Below are positions 46,335-55,499 of a stretch of 64,000 nt of DNA, piece by piece. Position numbers and translations under genes: made by a program. Numbering within the stretch: the first letter of the stretch is position 1; every line of letters begins with the position of its first letter. The stretch is taken from assembly GCF_000527155.1 (NCBI RefSeq), contig NZ_AZUQ01000001.1, positions 3,423,889-3,487,888 of the forward strand, given 5' to 3'. A model generated the notes under the pieces. The model was not told the origin of the DNA. It did no database searches and was given only the letters and a program-made list of their open reading frames with translations. Source of the stretch: Haloglycomyces albus DSM 45210 (lineage in GTDB: Bacteria > Actinomycetota > Actinomycetes > Mycobacteriales > Micromonosporaceae).

Positions 46335-47099
46335 TTACTTCTCCTTGGTGTCGTCTGAGCCTTTGGAGGCTCCGTATTGAGCGGCGTAGGAGCTCAATTG
46401 TTCACGTAGCTGTCGCCGACCACGGTGCAGGCGCGACATGACCGTCCCGATCGGCGTACCCATGATGTCGGCGATCTCTTTGTAGGAAAACCCCTCCACA
46501 TCGGCAAGGTAGACGACGATTCGGAAGTCCTCGCCGAGTTCCTGCAGCGCATCCTTGACATCGGAGTCGGGGAGACGGTCGAGCGCCTCCACCTCGGCCG
46601 AGCGCAGTCCCTTGGACGAATGGGATTCGGCGTCCGCCAATTGCCAGTCGGCGATCTCCTCGGTCGGAGACGTCAAAGGTTGACGCTTCTTCTTCCGATA
46701 GGAGTTGATATAAGTATTGGTCAGAATCCGATACATCCACGCCTTGAGGTTGGTTCCCTCTTTGAACTGGTGAAATTTAGCGTACGCCTTGAGATAGGTT
46801 TCCTGCACCAGGTCTTCGGCGTCGGCGGGATTTCGAGTCATGCGCAGCCCCGCGCCGTACAGTTGATCCAACAACGGCATCGCTTCGCGCTCGAAACGCG
46901 CTCGCTGCTGTTCGATGGTCTCTGAAGTCGTGCTAGGCGTCACCGGCTCCTCTTTCCTCGGGGATGCCTTCGAGCCTACGACGCTATTGACTGTCACGTT
47001 GCCAAGTTTAGACTCTCCGTCCGTGGCCTCCACAGAACCGTCGTTCTGAACCGGGGCCTTCGCCTTGGCCACCGATGGGGTGTCGATCGTCATCGTCAT
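46335..47099 (-). CDS. sigR: SigR/SigH-type ECF sigma factor (thiol stress)
   Basis: 254 residues. Region 2: [60 protein letters not shown]. Region 4: [20 protein letters not shown] followed by [15 protein letters not shown]. Very close to S. coelicolor SigR, but the N-terminus is about 40 residues longer and low in complexity, reminiscent of the unstable SigR' isoform. ATG 47099 with GGGAGG eight bases upstream. It forms an operon with the anti-sigma gene and has a SigR-type promoter just upstream. Confidence 0.94.
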   Translation of the reverse strand: MTMTIDTPSVAKAKAPVQNDGSVEATDGESKLGNVTVNSVVGSKASPRKEEPVTPSTTSETIEQQRARFEREAMPLLDQLYGAGLRMTRNPADAEDLVQETYLKAYAKFHQFKEGTNLKAWMYRILTNTYINSYRKKKRQPLTSPTEEIADWQLADAESHSSKGLRSAEVEALDRLPDSDVKDALQELGEDFRIVVYLADVEGFSYKEIADIMGTPIGTVMSRLHRGRRQLREQLSSYAAQYGASKGSDDTKEK

Positions 47100-47129
47100 A
47101 CCTTAAACCTCCCGAAGTCGTACCCGAAC

Positions 47130-47156
47130 AACACCGAATACGACCCGAATATTTCC
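47130..47156 (-). promoter_or_regulatory. SigR-type autoregulatory promoter
   Basis: On the minus strand, GGAAAT (47156-47151), exactly 18 bases, then GTT (47132-47130). This fits the SigR/SigH consensus GGAAT/GGGAAT-N18-GTT and lies about 30 bases before the sigR start, so SigR probably drives its own operon. Confidence 0.65.
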
Positions 47157-47739
47157 CGTATGACAAGAGCCACAGGGGCGAAGTCATCGCAACTTTGACG
47201 TCGATCGATTGTGTGGCACCGCATAGCGCATCGGTCGTAACCGGCCGTGACATTCCACAGTTAGACGAAGTGTTCGGTGGAGGTTGACGGCAACGCAAAA
47301 AGCGACTAGTTTGCATGTCAACCTTGCTGGATTGATCCGACGACTCCGTGGTGGAGCCGTCCGCACAGTCGTGTCGGCATCGGCCCGGTTCGCTGCCGTA
47401 CCGTTCTCCGTGGCGGTCGGAAGGCGACCGGGACGCTTTCGAGGAACGACTGTGTACGTCGCCCGCTTCAGGGCGGCAAGGGTCAGTCTCGCAAGACGGC
47501 TACAGCAAAAACACACTACCGAACGATGCGCCTCACGGTGGTGCCACGAGATCGGATGATGCGTTGACGAAGCACGCCTCCCCATCCGGCCTCGGCACCA
47601 CCGGGGTGACGCATCACGGCGGTTGACACCATCACGCCACTCGGTCGCCCACGCGCGGTTCCCACGATGTCCGATATGCCGAGCACAGGCGACCATACGG
47701 CCGCCGTCCTCCGCCCCGGACGGACAATCGGTTCGACGA
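47157..47739. other. long intergenic region, no gene recognised
   Basis: About 580 bases between the SRAP gene and the sigR promoter. Plus- and minus-strand frames here are Arg-rich, lack family motifs and have no convincing ribosome binding site. No tRNA or known RNA recognised. Confidence 0.35.
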
Positions 47740-48528
47740 CTACAGCCCCGGCAAGGTATCCGAATCGGATTTCTCGGCAACTTTCCGTCCGGCCACATCG
47801 GTGTCGGAACCGACGTCCACAGCGACCCGTTCCACAAGTTCGGGACCGTTATTACGCACCGCACCCACCGAACGAGAAACCGGGTACACCTCCAGACTCG
47901 CCACATCGTCCGCTGCGGGACCACGGAGGAGGTCGTCGGTGGAGGCCGAACCTTCACCCAGCCACTCCGCGATTCGGCCGGTAGGCAGCACATAAGACAT
48001 TCTCGGATGGATATCCGCCATACGCGACGATCCGGCCGGACACGTAACGATCGTAAAGCTCCAGGTCACACCCGCGTCACTCCCCTTGGGCTTCCACCGT
48101 TCCCACAGCCCGGCGAGCGCGATTGGGGTATCGGGCCCGAATGTGAAGAAATACGGCTGTTTCTTGGCCCCGGGTACGGCCTGCCATTCGTACCAGCCGG
48201 ATACCGGGACGACAGCTCGGCGGACCGAGAAGGGTTTGCGGTAGGCGCGTGACGTGGACACCGTCTCGATTCGGGCGTTGATCATGCGGGTCGCCATCGA
48301 GCTGTCCTTCGACCACGAGGGAATGAGACCGAAGTGCGCCATGCGGAGAATTCGGGACGTTTCCCGGTCTTCCTCGCCGTCGGCAGCGGTGTCGCGGACG
48401 ATGATCGGCGCGGATTGGGTCGGAGCGACGTTGTAGCTGCCGTTCCATTCGGTATCGGTCTCGTCGGCGGCGTCGAACACTCGGGCCATGTCGGGAGCCG
48501 ACATGGAATTCACATATCTTCCGCACAT
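47740..48528 (-). CDS. SRAP family protein (YedK/HMCES)
   Basis: 262 residues. SRAP proteins shield abasic sites in single-stranded DNA by a covalent bond to Cys2. All hallmarks are present: MCGRYV with Cys2 exposed after Met removal, SYNVAPTQ, GLIPSW, NARIET, VPVSGWYEW, and the histidine in IHPRMSYVL. The C-terminal 30 residues are an extra tail. ATG 48528. Confidence 0.94.
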   Translation of the reverse strand: MCGRYVNSMSAPDMARVFDAADETDTEWNGSYNVAPTQSAPIIVRDTAADGEEDRETSRILRMAHFGLIPSWSKDSSMATRMINARIETVSTSRAYRKPFSVRRAVVPVSGWYEWQAVPGAKKQPYFFTFGPDTPIALAGLWERWKPKGSDAGVTWSFTIVTCPAGSSRMADIHPRMSYVLPTGRIAEWLGEGSASTDDLLRGPAADDVASLEVYPVSRSVGAVRNNGPELVERVAVDVGSDTDVAGRKVAEKSDSDTLPGL

Positions 48529-48695
48529 GGCTCATATTTTAGAAGGACAGTGTGACATCCATTGCATGTCGACGGTAAGTTCAGGGTGTCCACCGGCAGT
48601 ATGGAGCCCACAGCGTCGGTGGACGCTTCTCATGAACCAGGATGTCCCGAATCCGACCGCGTGCGGCACCGCCGTTTTCCAGTAAAGTGGGTGGC

Positions 48696-50015
48696 ATGTC
48701 GGTTACCACCAAGCCCGAACGGCGTAGCTGGAACGCACCGCACAGGTCCGGTCGTCTGCACGCCGCCGTCAGTATTCCCGGATCGAAGTCGCAAACCGCT
48801 CGGGCCTTGGTTCTCTCTGCCTTGGCCGATGCCCCGTCCACGATCGTCAATCCCCTCGAATCTCGCGACAGTCTGCTCATGGTGGAGGGTCTGCGGTCTC
48901 TCGGGGCTCAGATCGATACGGGTGATCCCACCCGCTGGCACGTACAGCCGGCCCCACAGCCGCGATTGCGGGCCGACACCTCCGCTGAGATCGACTGCGG
49001 GCTCTCGGGGACCGTCCTGCGTTTTCTCCCTCCGGTCGCGGCGCTGAGCAGTGGAGACGTTCATTTCGACGGCGACGCGTACACCTACCGGCGCCCGAAC
49101 GACGGGGTCCTGCGGGGCTTGCAGCAGCTCGGCGTCACCGTTACAGGTGGAGAAAAGGGTACGTTGCCGTTCACCGTCGGCGGTATCGGGACGGTCAAGG
49201 GCGGGGAGGCCACCATCGACGCGTCGGCGTCATCACAATTCATCACCGCGCTGCTCTTGGCCGCGCCCCGTTTTGAGCAGGGCATCGATCTGCGCCATGA
49301 CGGACCCGACGTTCCCAGCCGACCGTACTTGGAAATGGCCGTGGCGATGCTGCGTCAGGGTGGTGTCGAGGTGGACAATCCGGAACCGAATCGCTGGCGT
49401 GTGCGTCCCGGACCCATTCGCGGACGGGAATGGGTCATCGAGCCGGACTTGCAAAACGCCGCTCCGTTCATCTTGGCGCCCTTGGCCGTCGGCGGACAGG
49501 TCACCGTACGCGACTGGCCGATTGAGACTACACAGTCCGGCGACCACGTACGTGAGATCATCACGCGTCTCGGCGGACGTTGGGAATGGTCCAAGGGCGG
49601 TCTGACCGTGATCGCCGAACCGACCAAGCACAACATTTCCATGGATTTGTCCGACTGTTCCGAACTGGTTCCCTGCTTGGCAGCCTTGGCTGCCGTCACG
49701 AAAGGGCAGATGGAGATTCGCGGAGTCGAACACATTCGCGGCCACGAGACGGATCGTCTGTCCGCGCTCGCGCGGGAATTGACCCGTCTGGGCGCGACGG
49801 TGGACGAACATCGTGACGGCCTCACTGTTTTCCCGGGTGTTCCTACTGCCAGTATCTTCGATACCTACGATGATCATCGGATGGCTCATGCCGGGGCTCT
49901 GGCCGGTTTGGCGGTTGGCGGTGTGGAATTGAGCGATGTCGCCTGTACGTCGAAGACGTGGCCCCGGTTTCCACAGGTTTGGGAGGAATTTGTGACCAGC
50001 GAGGAGAACGATTAA
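48696..50015 (+). CDS. aroA: 3-phosphoshikimate 1-carboxyvinyltransferase (EPSP synthase)
   Basis: Sixth step of the shikimate pathway: PEP plus shikimate-3-phosphate to EPSP. 439 residues; PGSKSQTARALVLSAL at the start, DCGLSGTVLRFLPPVAAL, SSQFITALLLAAPRF, and the C-terminal DTYDDHRMAHAGALAGL. ATG 48696; the in-frame ATG 48642 adds an unrelated stretch. First gene of aroA-rsgA-hisN, a common actinobacterial operon. Confidence 0.97.
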   Translation: MSVTTKPERRSWNAPHRSGRLHAAVSIPGSKSQTARALVLSALADAPSTIVNPLESRDSLLMVEGLRSLGAQIDTGDPTRWHVQPAPQPRLRADTSAEIDCGLSGTVLRFLPPVAALSSGDVHFDGDAYTYRRPNDGVLRGLQQLGVTVTGGEKGTLPFTVGGIGTVKGGEATIDASASSQFITALLLAAPRFEQGIDLRHDGPDVPSRPYLEMAVAMLRQGGVEVDNPEPNRWRVRPGPIRGREWVIEPDLQNAAPFILAPLAVGGQVTVRDWPIETTQSGDHVREIITRLGGRWEWSKGGLTVIAEPTKHNISMDLSDCSELVPCLAALAAVTKGQMEIRGVEHIRGHETDRLSALARELTRLGATVDEHRDGLTVFPGVPTASIFDTYDDHRMAHAGALAGLAVGGVELSDVACTSKTWPRFPQVWEEFVTSEEND

Positions 50016-50017
50016 TC

Positions 50018-51022
50018 GTGGTGTACAGAGGTCGAGACTGGGATGAAGACGACGTCCGCATCCGTCCCCCGAAGAAGTCCCGACCTCGAACCAAGATTCG
50101 TCCCAAACACAAGAACGCTCGGACGGCGTTCGTGGTGGGTGTCGATCGGGGCCGGTATCGATGTCTGCTCGACGACGTCCCGATCACGGCCATGAAGGCG
50201 CGCGAGCTCGGGCGGCAGTCGGTCGTGGTCGGCGATCGGGTCGATGTGGTCGGCGATCTCAGTGGGAAGAAGGACACGTTGGCGCGGATTGTCCGGGTCA
50301 AGGATCGCCATGGGGTGTTGCGACGCAGCGCCGACGACGACAGTTCACACGAGCGGGTCGCCGTCGCCAACGTCGACCAGTTGGTGATGGTCGCGTCTGT
50401 TACCGACCCGCCGTTCAGCTCCGGTTTTGTAGATCGTTGCCTGGTGGCCGCGATGGAGGCCAGGATCTCCCCGATTCTGTGCTGCACGAAGATCGACCTC
50501 GACGACGGCCAATTCGATTCCATTCGCTCCTACTTCACCGGCACGGATTTGACCATCGTCGCGGTATCGCCTGACAGTGACCTCGCTCAGTTCAGAGAGC
50601 TGTTGGCGGATAAAGAGAACGTCTTCTTCGGGCACTCGGGTGTCGGTAAGTCCACCCTGGTGAACCGCTTGATTCCCGACGCCGATCGTACGGTCGGGGA
50701 TGTTCGCGCCATCGGGAAGGGAAGTCATACCTCCACCAGTGCGGTCGCTTTCGAGCTTCCGGGCGGAGGGTGGGTGGTCGACACCCCGGGAGTCCGTTCG
50801 TTCGGCTTGGCCCACGTTACGGTAGATTCGCTGTTGGACGCCTTTCCGGAACTCGCAGAGGCTGCTCAGGAATGTCCCAAGGGTTGCACTCATACCGAGG
50901 GACGTGACGATTGTGTTCTCAACGAGATCTTCAACGACGATGATCCCCGCCGGGCTCGGTTGGAGTCCTTCCGACGCATGATCCAGTCGCTACATGACAG
51001 TCGCAGGGACTACGAGCGATAA
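50018..51022 (+). CDS. rsgA: ribosome small subunit-dependent GTPase RsgA
   Basis: 334 residues. Circularly permuted GTPase assisting late 30S maturation. Order of G motifs: CTKIDL (G4), then GHSGVGKSTLVNRL (G1), DTPGVRSFGL (G3). OB-fold before it, and zinc-binding CPKGCTHTEGRDDC near the C-terminus. GTG 50018 with GAGGAG upstream; the start lies two bases after the aroA stop. Confidence 0.96.
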   Translation: MVYRGRDWDEDDVRIRPPKKSRPRTKIRPKHKNARTAFVVGVDRGRYRCLLDDVPITAMKARELGRQSVVVGDRVDVVGDLSGKKDTLARIVRVKDRHGVLRRSADDDSSHERVAVANVDQLVMVASVTDPPFSSGFVDRCLVAAMEARISPILCCTKIDLDDGQFDSIRSYFTGTDLTIVAVSPDSDLAQFRELLADKENVFFGHSGVGKSTLVNRLIPDADRTVGDVRAIGKGSHTSTSAVAFELPGGGWVVDTPGVRSFGLAHVTVDSLLDAFPELAEAAQECPKGCTHTEGRDDCVLNEIFNDDDPRRARLESFRRMIQSLHDSRRDYER

Positions 51023-51084
51023 GGCGACCACTCCCGTTCACCGCACGATTCATGCCTTCACCCACGTATAACGCTAGGAGAAAC

Positions 51085-51885
51085 GTGACCGACTCTTCGT
51101 ACAACGACGATTTGCGGCTTGCTCTTTCGATGGCCGACGCGGCCGACAGGATCGGCATGGAGCGGTTCCGCAGTAACGAACTCAAAATCGATCAAAAGCC
51201 CGATATGACGCATGTGACCGAGGCGGACTTGGCGGTAGAGCGCACCATTCGCGACACCCTGGCCGTCAAACGCCCCGATGACGGTGTGTACGGAGAGGAG
51301 TTCGGCGACGCTCCAGGGGAGTCCGGGCGCCGCTGGGTCCTCGATCCCATCGATGGAACCGCCAACTATGTACGCGGAAATCCCGTGTGGGGCAGCTTGA
51401 TCGCCTTGTTCGACGGGGACGAGCCCGTCGTCGGAGTCGCCAGCGCTCCGGCCCTAGGTCGCCGTTGGTGGGCGGCACAGGGCGCGGGAGCGTGGGCTGG
51501 ACCGACCGCTGGCCACGGCGGCGCGGTCGAGCGTCTGGAGGTGTCTCAGGTTAAAGAGCTATCGGATTCCTTCGTATCAATATCCTCTTTGTCCAGTTGG
51601 AAGCGATACGACAAGGTCGACGCGATCGTGGAGCTGTTGGACGACGCGTGGCGGGAGCGCGCTTATGGCGACTTCTACCACTACGCGCTTGTCGCCGAGG
51701 GCTCGGTTGACGTGGCGTGTGAACCGTCCGTAGAACTGTGGGACCTGGCTCCCATGGCCGTCATCGTCGAAGAGGCGGGAGGCCGGTTTACCGATTTGAA
51801 GGGCAACCGTGGTCCGGCCGGGGGAACCTCGCTCGCCACCAACGGCCGCCTCCATGACGACATACTGCGTCGAGTCGGACTTTAA
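51085..51885 (+). CDS. hisN: histidinol-phosphatase, inositol monophosphatase family
   Basis: 266 residues, inositol-monophosphatase fold. Metal motifs: GEEFGD and WVLDPIDGTANYVRG, then ELWDLAPMAVIVEEAGGRF. In this operon position (after aroA and rsgA) actinobacterial members act as HisN, dephosphorylating histidinol phosphate, but inositol phosphatase activity cannot be excluded. GTG 51085 with AGGAG four bases before. Confidence 0.88.
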   Translation: MTDSSYNDDLRLALSMADAADRIGMERFRSNELKIDQKPDMTHVTEADLAVERTIRDTLAVKRPDDGVYGEEFGDAPGESGRRWVLDPIDGTANYVRGNPVWGSLIALFDGDEPVVGVASAPALGRRWWAAQGAGAWAGPTAGHGGAVERLEVSQVKELSDSFVSISSLSSWKRYDKVDAIVELLDDAWRERAYGDFYHYALVAEGSVDVACEPSVELWDLAPMAVIVEEAGGRFTDLKGNRGPAGGTSLATNGRLHDDILRRVGL

Positions 51886-51911
51886 ACGTGCCGCAGGAAG
51901 GGAAGACTATC

Positions 51912-52643
51912 GTGGACGATTGGGCCTCGATACGGTCGGAGGGCGTCGCCTATGAAGACGAGGCGATTCTGATCCTCAACAAACCCGCCGGATGGTCGGT
52001 CATGGGTGAACGCCACGCGATCGACTTGGTGCGCCTGGCCGAACAGGCGGGAGAGACCCTGCATCCGGTACACCGTATCGACAAGGTGACGTCCGGAGCC
52101 GTTCTGTTCGCCAAGAGCATGGACGTCCACGGCGGCCTGACCCGGCAGTTCAACAAACGGACGGTCGACAAGGACTATCTCGCCATTGTGGACTCCGATG
52201 CGATTGCCGACTCGGGCCGCATTGACCTGCCGCTGTCGGTGGGACGAAAGAATCGCGTACGCATCGCCGCCGAACGGTCCGACATCGTCGCGGCCGACGG
52301 AGTCTGGTCGGTACCGTCCGGTCAGATCTTCGACCACGTCAAAACCTATCCGTCCGTCACCGAGTTCACCACCGTGGAGCGTCGGAACAACCGCGCTCTC
52401 CTGCGGCTGCGTCCGTTGACCGGACGTAGACACCAGATCCGCGTCCACCTCGCCTGGATCGGTTTCGCCATCGTCGGCGATCCGCTCTTCAAAAGGAACG
52501 CGCCCGAACGAACCGGGCTTCACTCGGCGCGATTGGCTTTCGACGCCGACTGGTTGGGACGGCGGCTGGACGTCACGGCACCACCGGGGAACGACTTCTG
52601 GGACCTTCTTCCCGGAGTCGACCCGACGGTCGTGGACCGCTGA
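51912..52643 (+). CDS. RluA family pseudouridine synthase
   Basis: About 243 residues. Catalytic motif HRIDKVTSGAVLFAK with the active Asp, an early LNKPAG motif and the C-terminal LTGRRHQIRVHLAWIGFAIV followed by GDPLF. No S4 domain. The target (rRNA or tRNA uridine) is not clear. GTG 51912, which follows AGGAAGGGAAG, is preferred to 51888. Follows hisN directly. Confidence 0.9.
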   Translation: MDDWASIRSEGVAYEDEAILILNKPAGWSVMGERHAIDLVRLAEQAGETLHPVHRIDKVTSGAVLFAKSMDVHGGLTRQFNKRTVDKDYLAIVDSDAIADSGRIDLPLSVGRKNRVRIAAERSDIVAADGVWSVPSGQIFDHVKTYPSVTEFTTVERRNNRALLRLRPLTGRRHQIRVHLAWIGFAIVGDPLFKRNAPERTGLHSARLAFDADWLGRRLDVTAPPGNDFWDLLPGVDPTVVDR

Positions 52644-52664
52644 GTCCACGGTTAAGGAAGCCCT

Positions 52665-53315
52665 TCAGACGCCGACGACACCGTTCTCCCATGCCCACGC
52701 GGCCACTTCGACCCGATTGCGTACCGACAGCTTGGTACGGATCGAGTCAAGGTGGGTTTTAACGGTTGACAGAGACAGGTACAGTTCGGCCGCGATCTCA
52801 TTGTTCGTGCGGCCCCGAGCGACCTTCTCCATGACGTCCAGTTCGCGTTCGGTCAGTCCCGCGTCCCTCCAACGTCCGCTGCGCCGTGGTTGTGTCATGT
52901 GTTCCAGCAGTCGCACCGTTATCGACGGAGACACCAGGGATTGGCCGTCAGCGGCGGCACGTACCGCTTCCAGCAAGAGATTGGGGCCGGAATCCTTGAG
53001 CAAGAACCCCGAGGCCCCGTTACGCAGCGCCTCGTACACGTATTCGTCGGTGTCGTAGGTGGTGATCACGACGATTCCGGGGACCTTCTCCAACGCCCCG
53101 TTCGTCAACAGACGAGTCGCCGCCAATCCGTCCTGCTTGGGCATTCGAATGTCCATCAGGACGACATCGGGTTCGAGGCGACGTGCCAGCGCGACGGCTT
53201 CGACCCCGTCCGACGCCTCACCGACGACGTCCATATCGTCCTGCGAATTGATGACCATGGTGAAGCCCGCGCGCACCAAGGCCTGGTCGTCGGCGATTAC
53301 GACTGAAATCGGCAT
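52665..53315 (-). CDS. NarL/LuxR-type response regulator
   Basis: 216 residues. Receiver domain with VVIADDQALVRAGF and the phosphorylatable Asp in VVLMDIRMPKQDG; LuxR HTH at the C-terminus (LTERELDVMEKVARGRTNNE, LYLSLSTVKTHLDSI). Encoded 31 bases downstream of its sensor kinase gene. Probably controls the divergent ABC operon. Confidence 0.95.
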   Translation of the reverse strand: MPISVVIADDQALVRAGFTMVINSQDDMDVVGEASDGVEAVALARRLEPDVVLMDIRMPKQDGLAATRLLTNGALEKVPGIVVITTYDTDEYVYEALRNGASGFLLKDSGPNLLLEAVRAAADGQSLVSPSITVRLLEHMTQPRRSGRWRDAGLTERELDVMEKVARGRTNNEIAAELYLSLSTVKTHLDSIRTKLSVRNRVEVAAWAWENGVVGV

Positions 53316-53346
53316 TACGAATTCTTTCCATCTCTATACGAATACG

Positions 53347-54555
53347 TCACAAGGCCACCGTTCCTTTGTCCTCACCGGACAACGACCGGCCTTCGTTCAC
53401 ATCGTCGGGAAGGAAAGCGGACACCTCCCAACCCGGCGAGTCGGATCGCGGGCCCCATCGCAGGCGACCGCCATAGCTTTCCACCCGCTCGTTCAAACCA
53501 AGCAATCCCACACCGCTGGGAGCGAATCGACCGGAGGAACGCCCCGTACCGTTGTCGCGAACCGAAACCTCCACTCCCCGATCAGCTTTCGACACCGTGA
53601 CACGTACGCCGGTCGCCTCGGGAGCGTGTTTGCCGATATTGGTCAGCGATTCACGTACCACCCGGAAAACGGTGGCCTCAATGTCGGGAGGCAAGGCGGG
53701 AATCTGCGGGGAAATGAAAACCGAGCTGTCCACCGTAGAGGCAGTCCACTGTTCCACCAGAGCCGATACCTGCCCTATTGTCCCGAGCGGCTCCCGACCG
53801 ATTCCCTCGTCACGGCGCAGCATGGCGACCATCCGCCGCATCGATGCCAATGCCTCCGTCCCCGCTTCCTCGATCTCCCCGAAGGCACGTTCCGCTTCCT
53901 CCCGGTCATGAGCGGCAGCGAACCGAGCCGCCTGAGCACGGACGACCATACCGGTGACGTGATGTGCCACGAAATCATGAATCTCGCGCGCCATCTCGGT
54001 GCGCTCTTCCTGACGCACGTGCTCCACCGCCTGTTTCCGGGCATTGTCCAATCCACGCAGGTACATCCCCACCGAAATCGACACGGTCGTAGGAAACGCC
54101 AACAGTCCGGCGAAGACGAGATAGCCCAATAGTGGAGGATGCGCACGCAACGGAATGATCATAATGGCCAGAACCAGAGCCGCCAACACCGTCCAATCCA
54201 ACGTGTCTCGGCGTTCCCGCACCAGATGAATGAGCAGCAGACCCAGCAGGAGAAGTTCACCGTACCCGATATAGTTCGCGTACGAGCCCAGCGTCACTTG
54301 GCTGAGTACGACGGTCAGTGTGATCGACGCACCCGCCACCACGGCGGTTCGGCGATACACCGAACGCCGAAAACGCGCGAAATAATAGGCACCCGGCATT
54401 GCGGGAATCAAAAGCAGCAGCGTAAAGGGAAAATGCTGCGAATACGCACTGGTTTCCAAGAAAGCCAACAAGACCGCGCCGGTGGCGACTCCGTACAGGA
54501 GCAGCTTCTCACCGAAGCGCTGAATCCGTCGGTCAGATCGCGATGTCAGCTCCAC
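53347..54555 (-). CDS. DesK/NarX-type sensor histidine kinase
   Basis: 402 residues: several TM helices (about 20-170), then HisKA_3 dimerisation with the phospho-His in MAREIHDFVAHHVTGMV, and a HATPase_c domain (VVRESLTNIGKHAPEATGV, VSVRDNGTG, GVGLLGLNERVESYGG). No large sensor domain, so it probably senses in the membrane. ATG start. Divergent from the small ORF-ABC operon, typical of TCS-exporter detoxification modules. Confidence 0.94.
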   Translation of the reverse strand: MELTSRSDRRIQRFGEKLLLYGVATGAVLLAFLETSAYSQHFPFTLLLLIPAMPGAYYFARFRRSVYRRTAVVAGASITLTVVLSQVTLGSYANYIGYGELLLLGLLLIHLVRERRDTLDWTVLAALVLAIMIIPLRAHPPLLGYLVFAGLLAFPTTVSISVGMYLRGLDNARKQAVEHVRQEERTEMAREIHDFVAHHVTGMVVRAQAARFAAAHDREEAERAFGEIEEAGTEALASMRRMVAMLRRDEGIGREPLGTIGQVSALVEQWTASTVDSSVFISPQIPALPPDIEATVFRVVRESLTNIGKHAPEATGVRVTVSKADRGVEVSVRDNGTGRSSGRFAPSGVGLLGLNERVESYGGRLRWGPRSDSPGWEVSAFLPDDVNEGRSLSGEDKGTVAL

Positions 54556-54669
54556 TCCCCCAGCTTAGCGACGATCCGATTCGCATCGGCCAAAAGAACG
54601 ATCGCACCGCCGTAGAACCAACCAAGCTACCGAGGTCGACCATCTCGAATTCCGGTCACTCTGGGAGCC

Positions 54670-54789
54670 ATGGACACCATTCTTTTCATAGCCTTCGTGC
54701 TATCGGCGGTCACGGCGGTGCCGTTCCTCATCGCGGGCATCGCCCTACCGCTGGCCGACGACACAGACAACGAAAGGACCCGGATCTAA
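54670..54789 (+). CDS. 39-residue single-TM protein in the ABC operon
   Basis: Small ORF: MDTILFIAFVLSAVTAVPFL then IAGIALPLAD and a charged tail ending ERTRI. One long hydrophobic helix. Its stop TAA overlaps the ATG of the ABC ATPase (TAATG), and GGGAG precedes the start. Similar small membrane peptides often precede FtsX-type ABC transporters, but no family is recognised. Confidence 0.65.
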   Translation: MDTILFIAFVLSAVTAVPFLIAGIALPLADDTDNERTRI

Positions 54790-55499
54790 TGCCCAACACA
54801 GGTGAACTGCGGGGCGTCAACCTCCGCAAGGAATACGGCTCGACCGTCGCTCTCGGTGGGGTCACCATGGAGATCCCCGCCGGCCAATCCACTGCCATCA
54901 TCGGCCCCAGTGGATCAGGAAAGTCCACTTTGCTACACGCATTGGCCGCTATCCTGCAGCCGGATTCGGGTGAGGTGCATCTGAACGGGGAACGTATCGA
55001 CCGGTATTCCGAAGGAAAGCGTTCGGCGCTGCGCCGCACTCGATTCGGCTTTCTGTTTCAGTTCAACGGCCTGCTGCCCGAACTCACCGCCCGCGACAAC
55101 GTTGCCCTGCCGCTAATGCTGAACGGCACGGCACGGCGGCGCGCCTACACCAGCGCCGACGCTTGGCTGCACCGGCTTGGCATTCACGGCTTGACCGATA
55201 ATCGCCCTGGGGAAATGTCCGGCGGTCAAGCCCAACGTGTCGCGCTGGCCCGTGCACTCGTCATCGAGCCGTCGGTGGTGTTCGCCGATGAGCCCACCGG
55301 GGCACTCGACCAGGCTACGGGAACGGAAACCCTGCGCACCTTGCTGGATACCGTCAAGGATCGCGGCGCGAGTCTGGTGATGGTCACCCACGATCTCAAC
55401 GTGGCCGGAGCATGCGAGCGCGTCGTCGAAATCCGCGACGGTCACATCATCTCCGATTCTCGTCCCTCCGCGACGATCATCGAGGAGGCCACGGTATGA
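54789..55499 (+). CDS. ABC transporter ATP-binding protein
   Basis: 236 residues: Walker A GPSGSGKST, signature MSGGQAQRVALARALV, Walker B VVFADEPTGALD, switch His in MVTHD. Start ATG 54789; a frame is open to 54543 but that would overlap the small ORF. The stop overlaps the permease start (ATGA). Expected to be under the divergent two-component system. Confidence 0.95.
   Translation: MPNTGELRGVNLRKEYGSTVALGGVTMEIPAGQSTAIIGPSGSGKSTLLHALAAILQPDSGEVHLNGERIDRYSEGKRSALRRTRFGFLFQFNGLLPELTARDNVALPLMLNGTARRRAYTSADAWLHRLGIHGLTDNRPGEMSGGQAQRVALARALVIEPSVVFADEPTGALDQATGTETLRTLLDTVKDRGASLVMVTHDLNVAGACERVVEIRDGHIISDSRPSATIIEEATV

Noticed and set aside
47184-47993. 269-codon minus-strand frame
   Set aside because: Partly overlaps the SRAP gene in a different frame; Arg-rich, no motifs, no start signal.
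54543-54788. N-terminal extension of the second ABC ATPase
   Set aside because: Would overlap the 39-residue ORF and the kinase 5' end; ATG 54789 in a TAATG overlap is the natural start.
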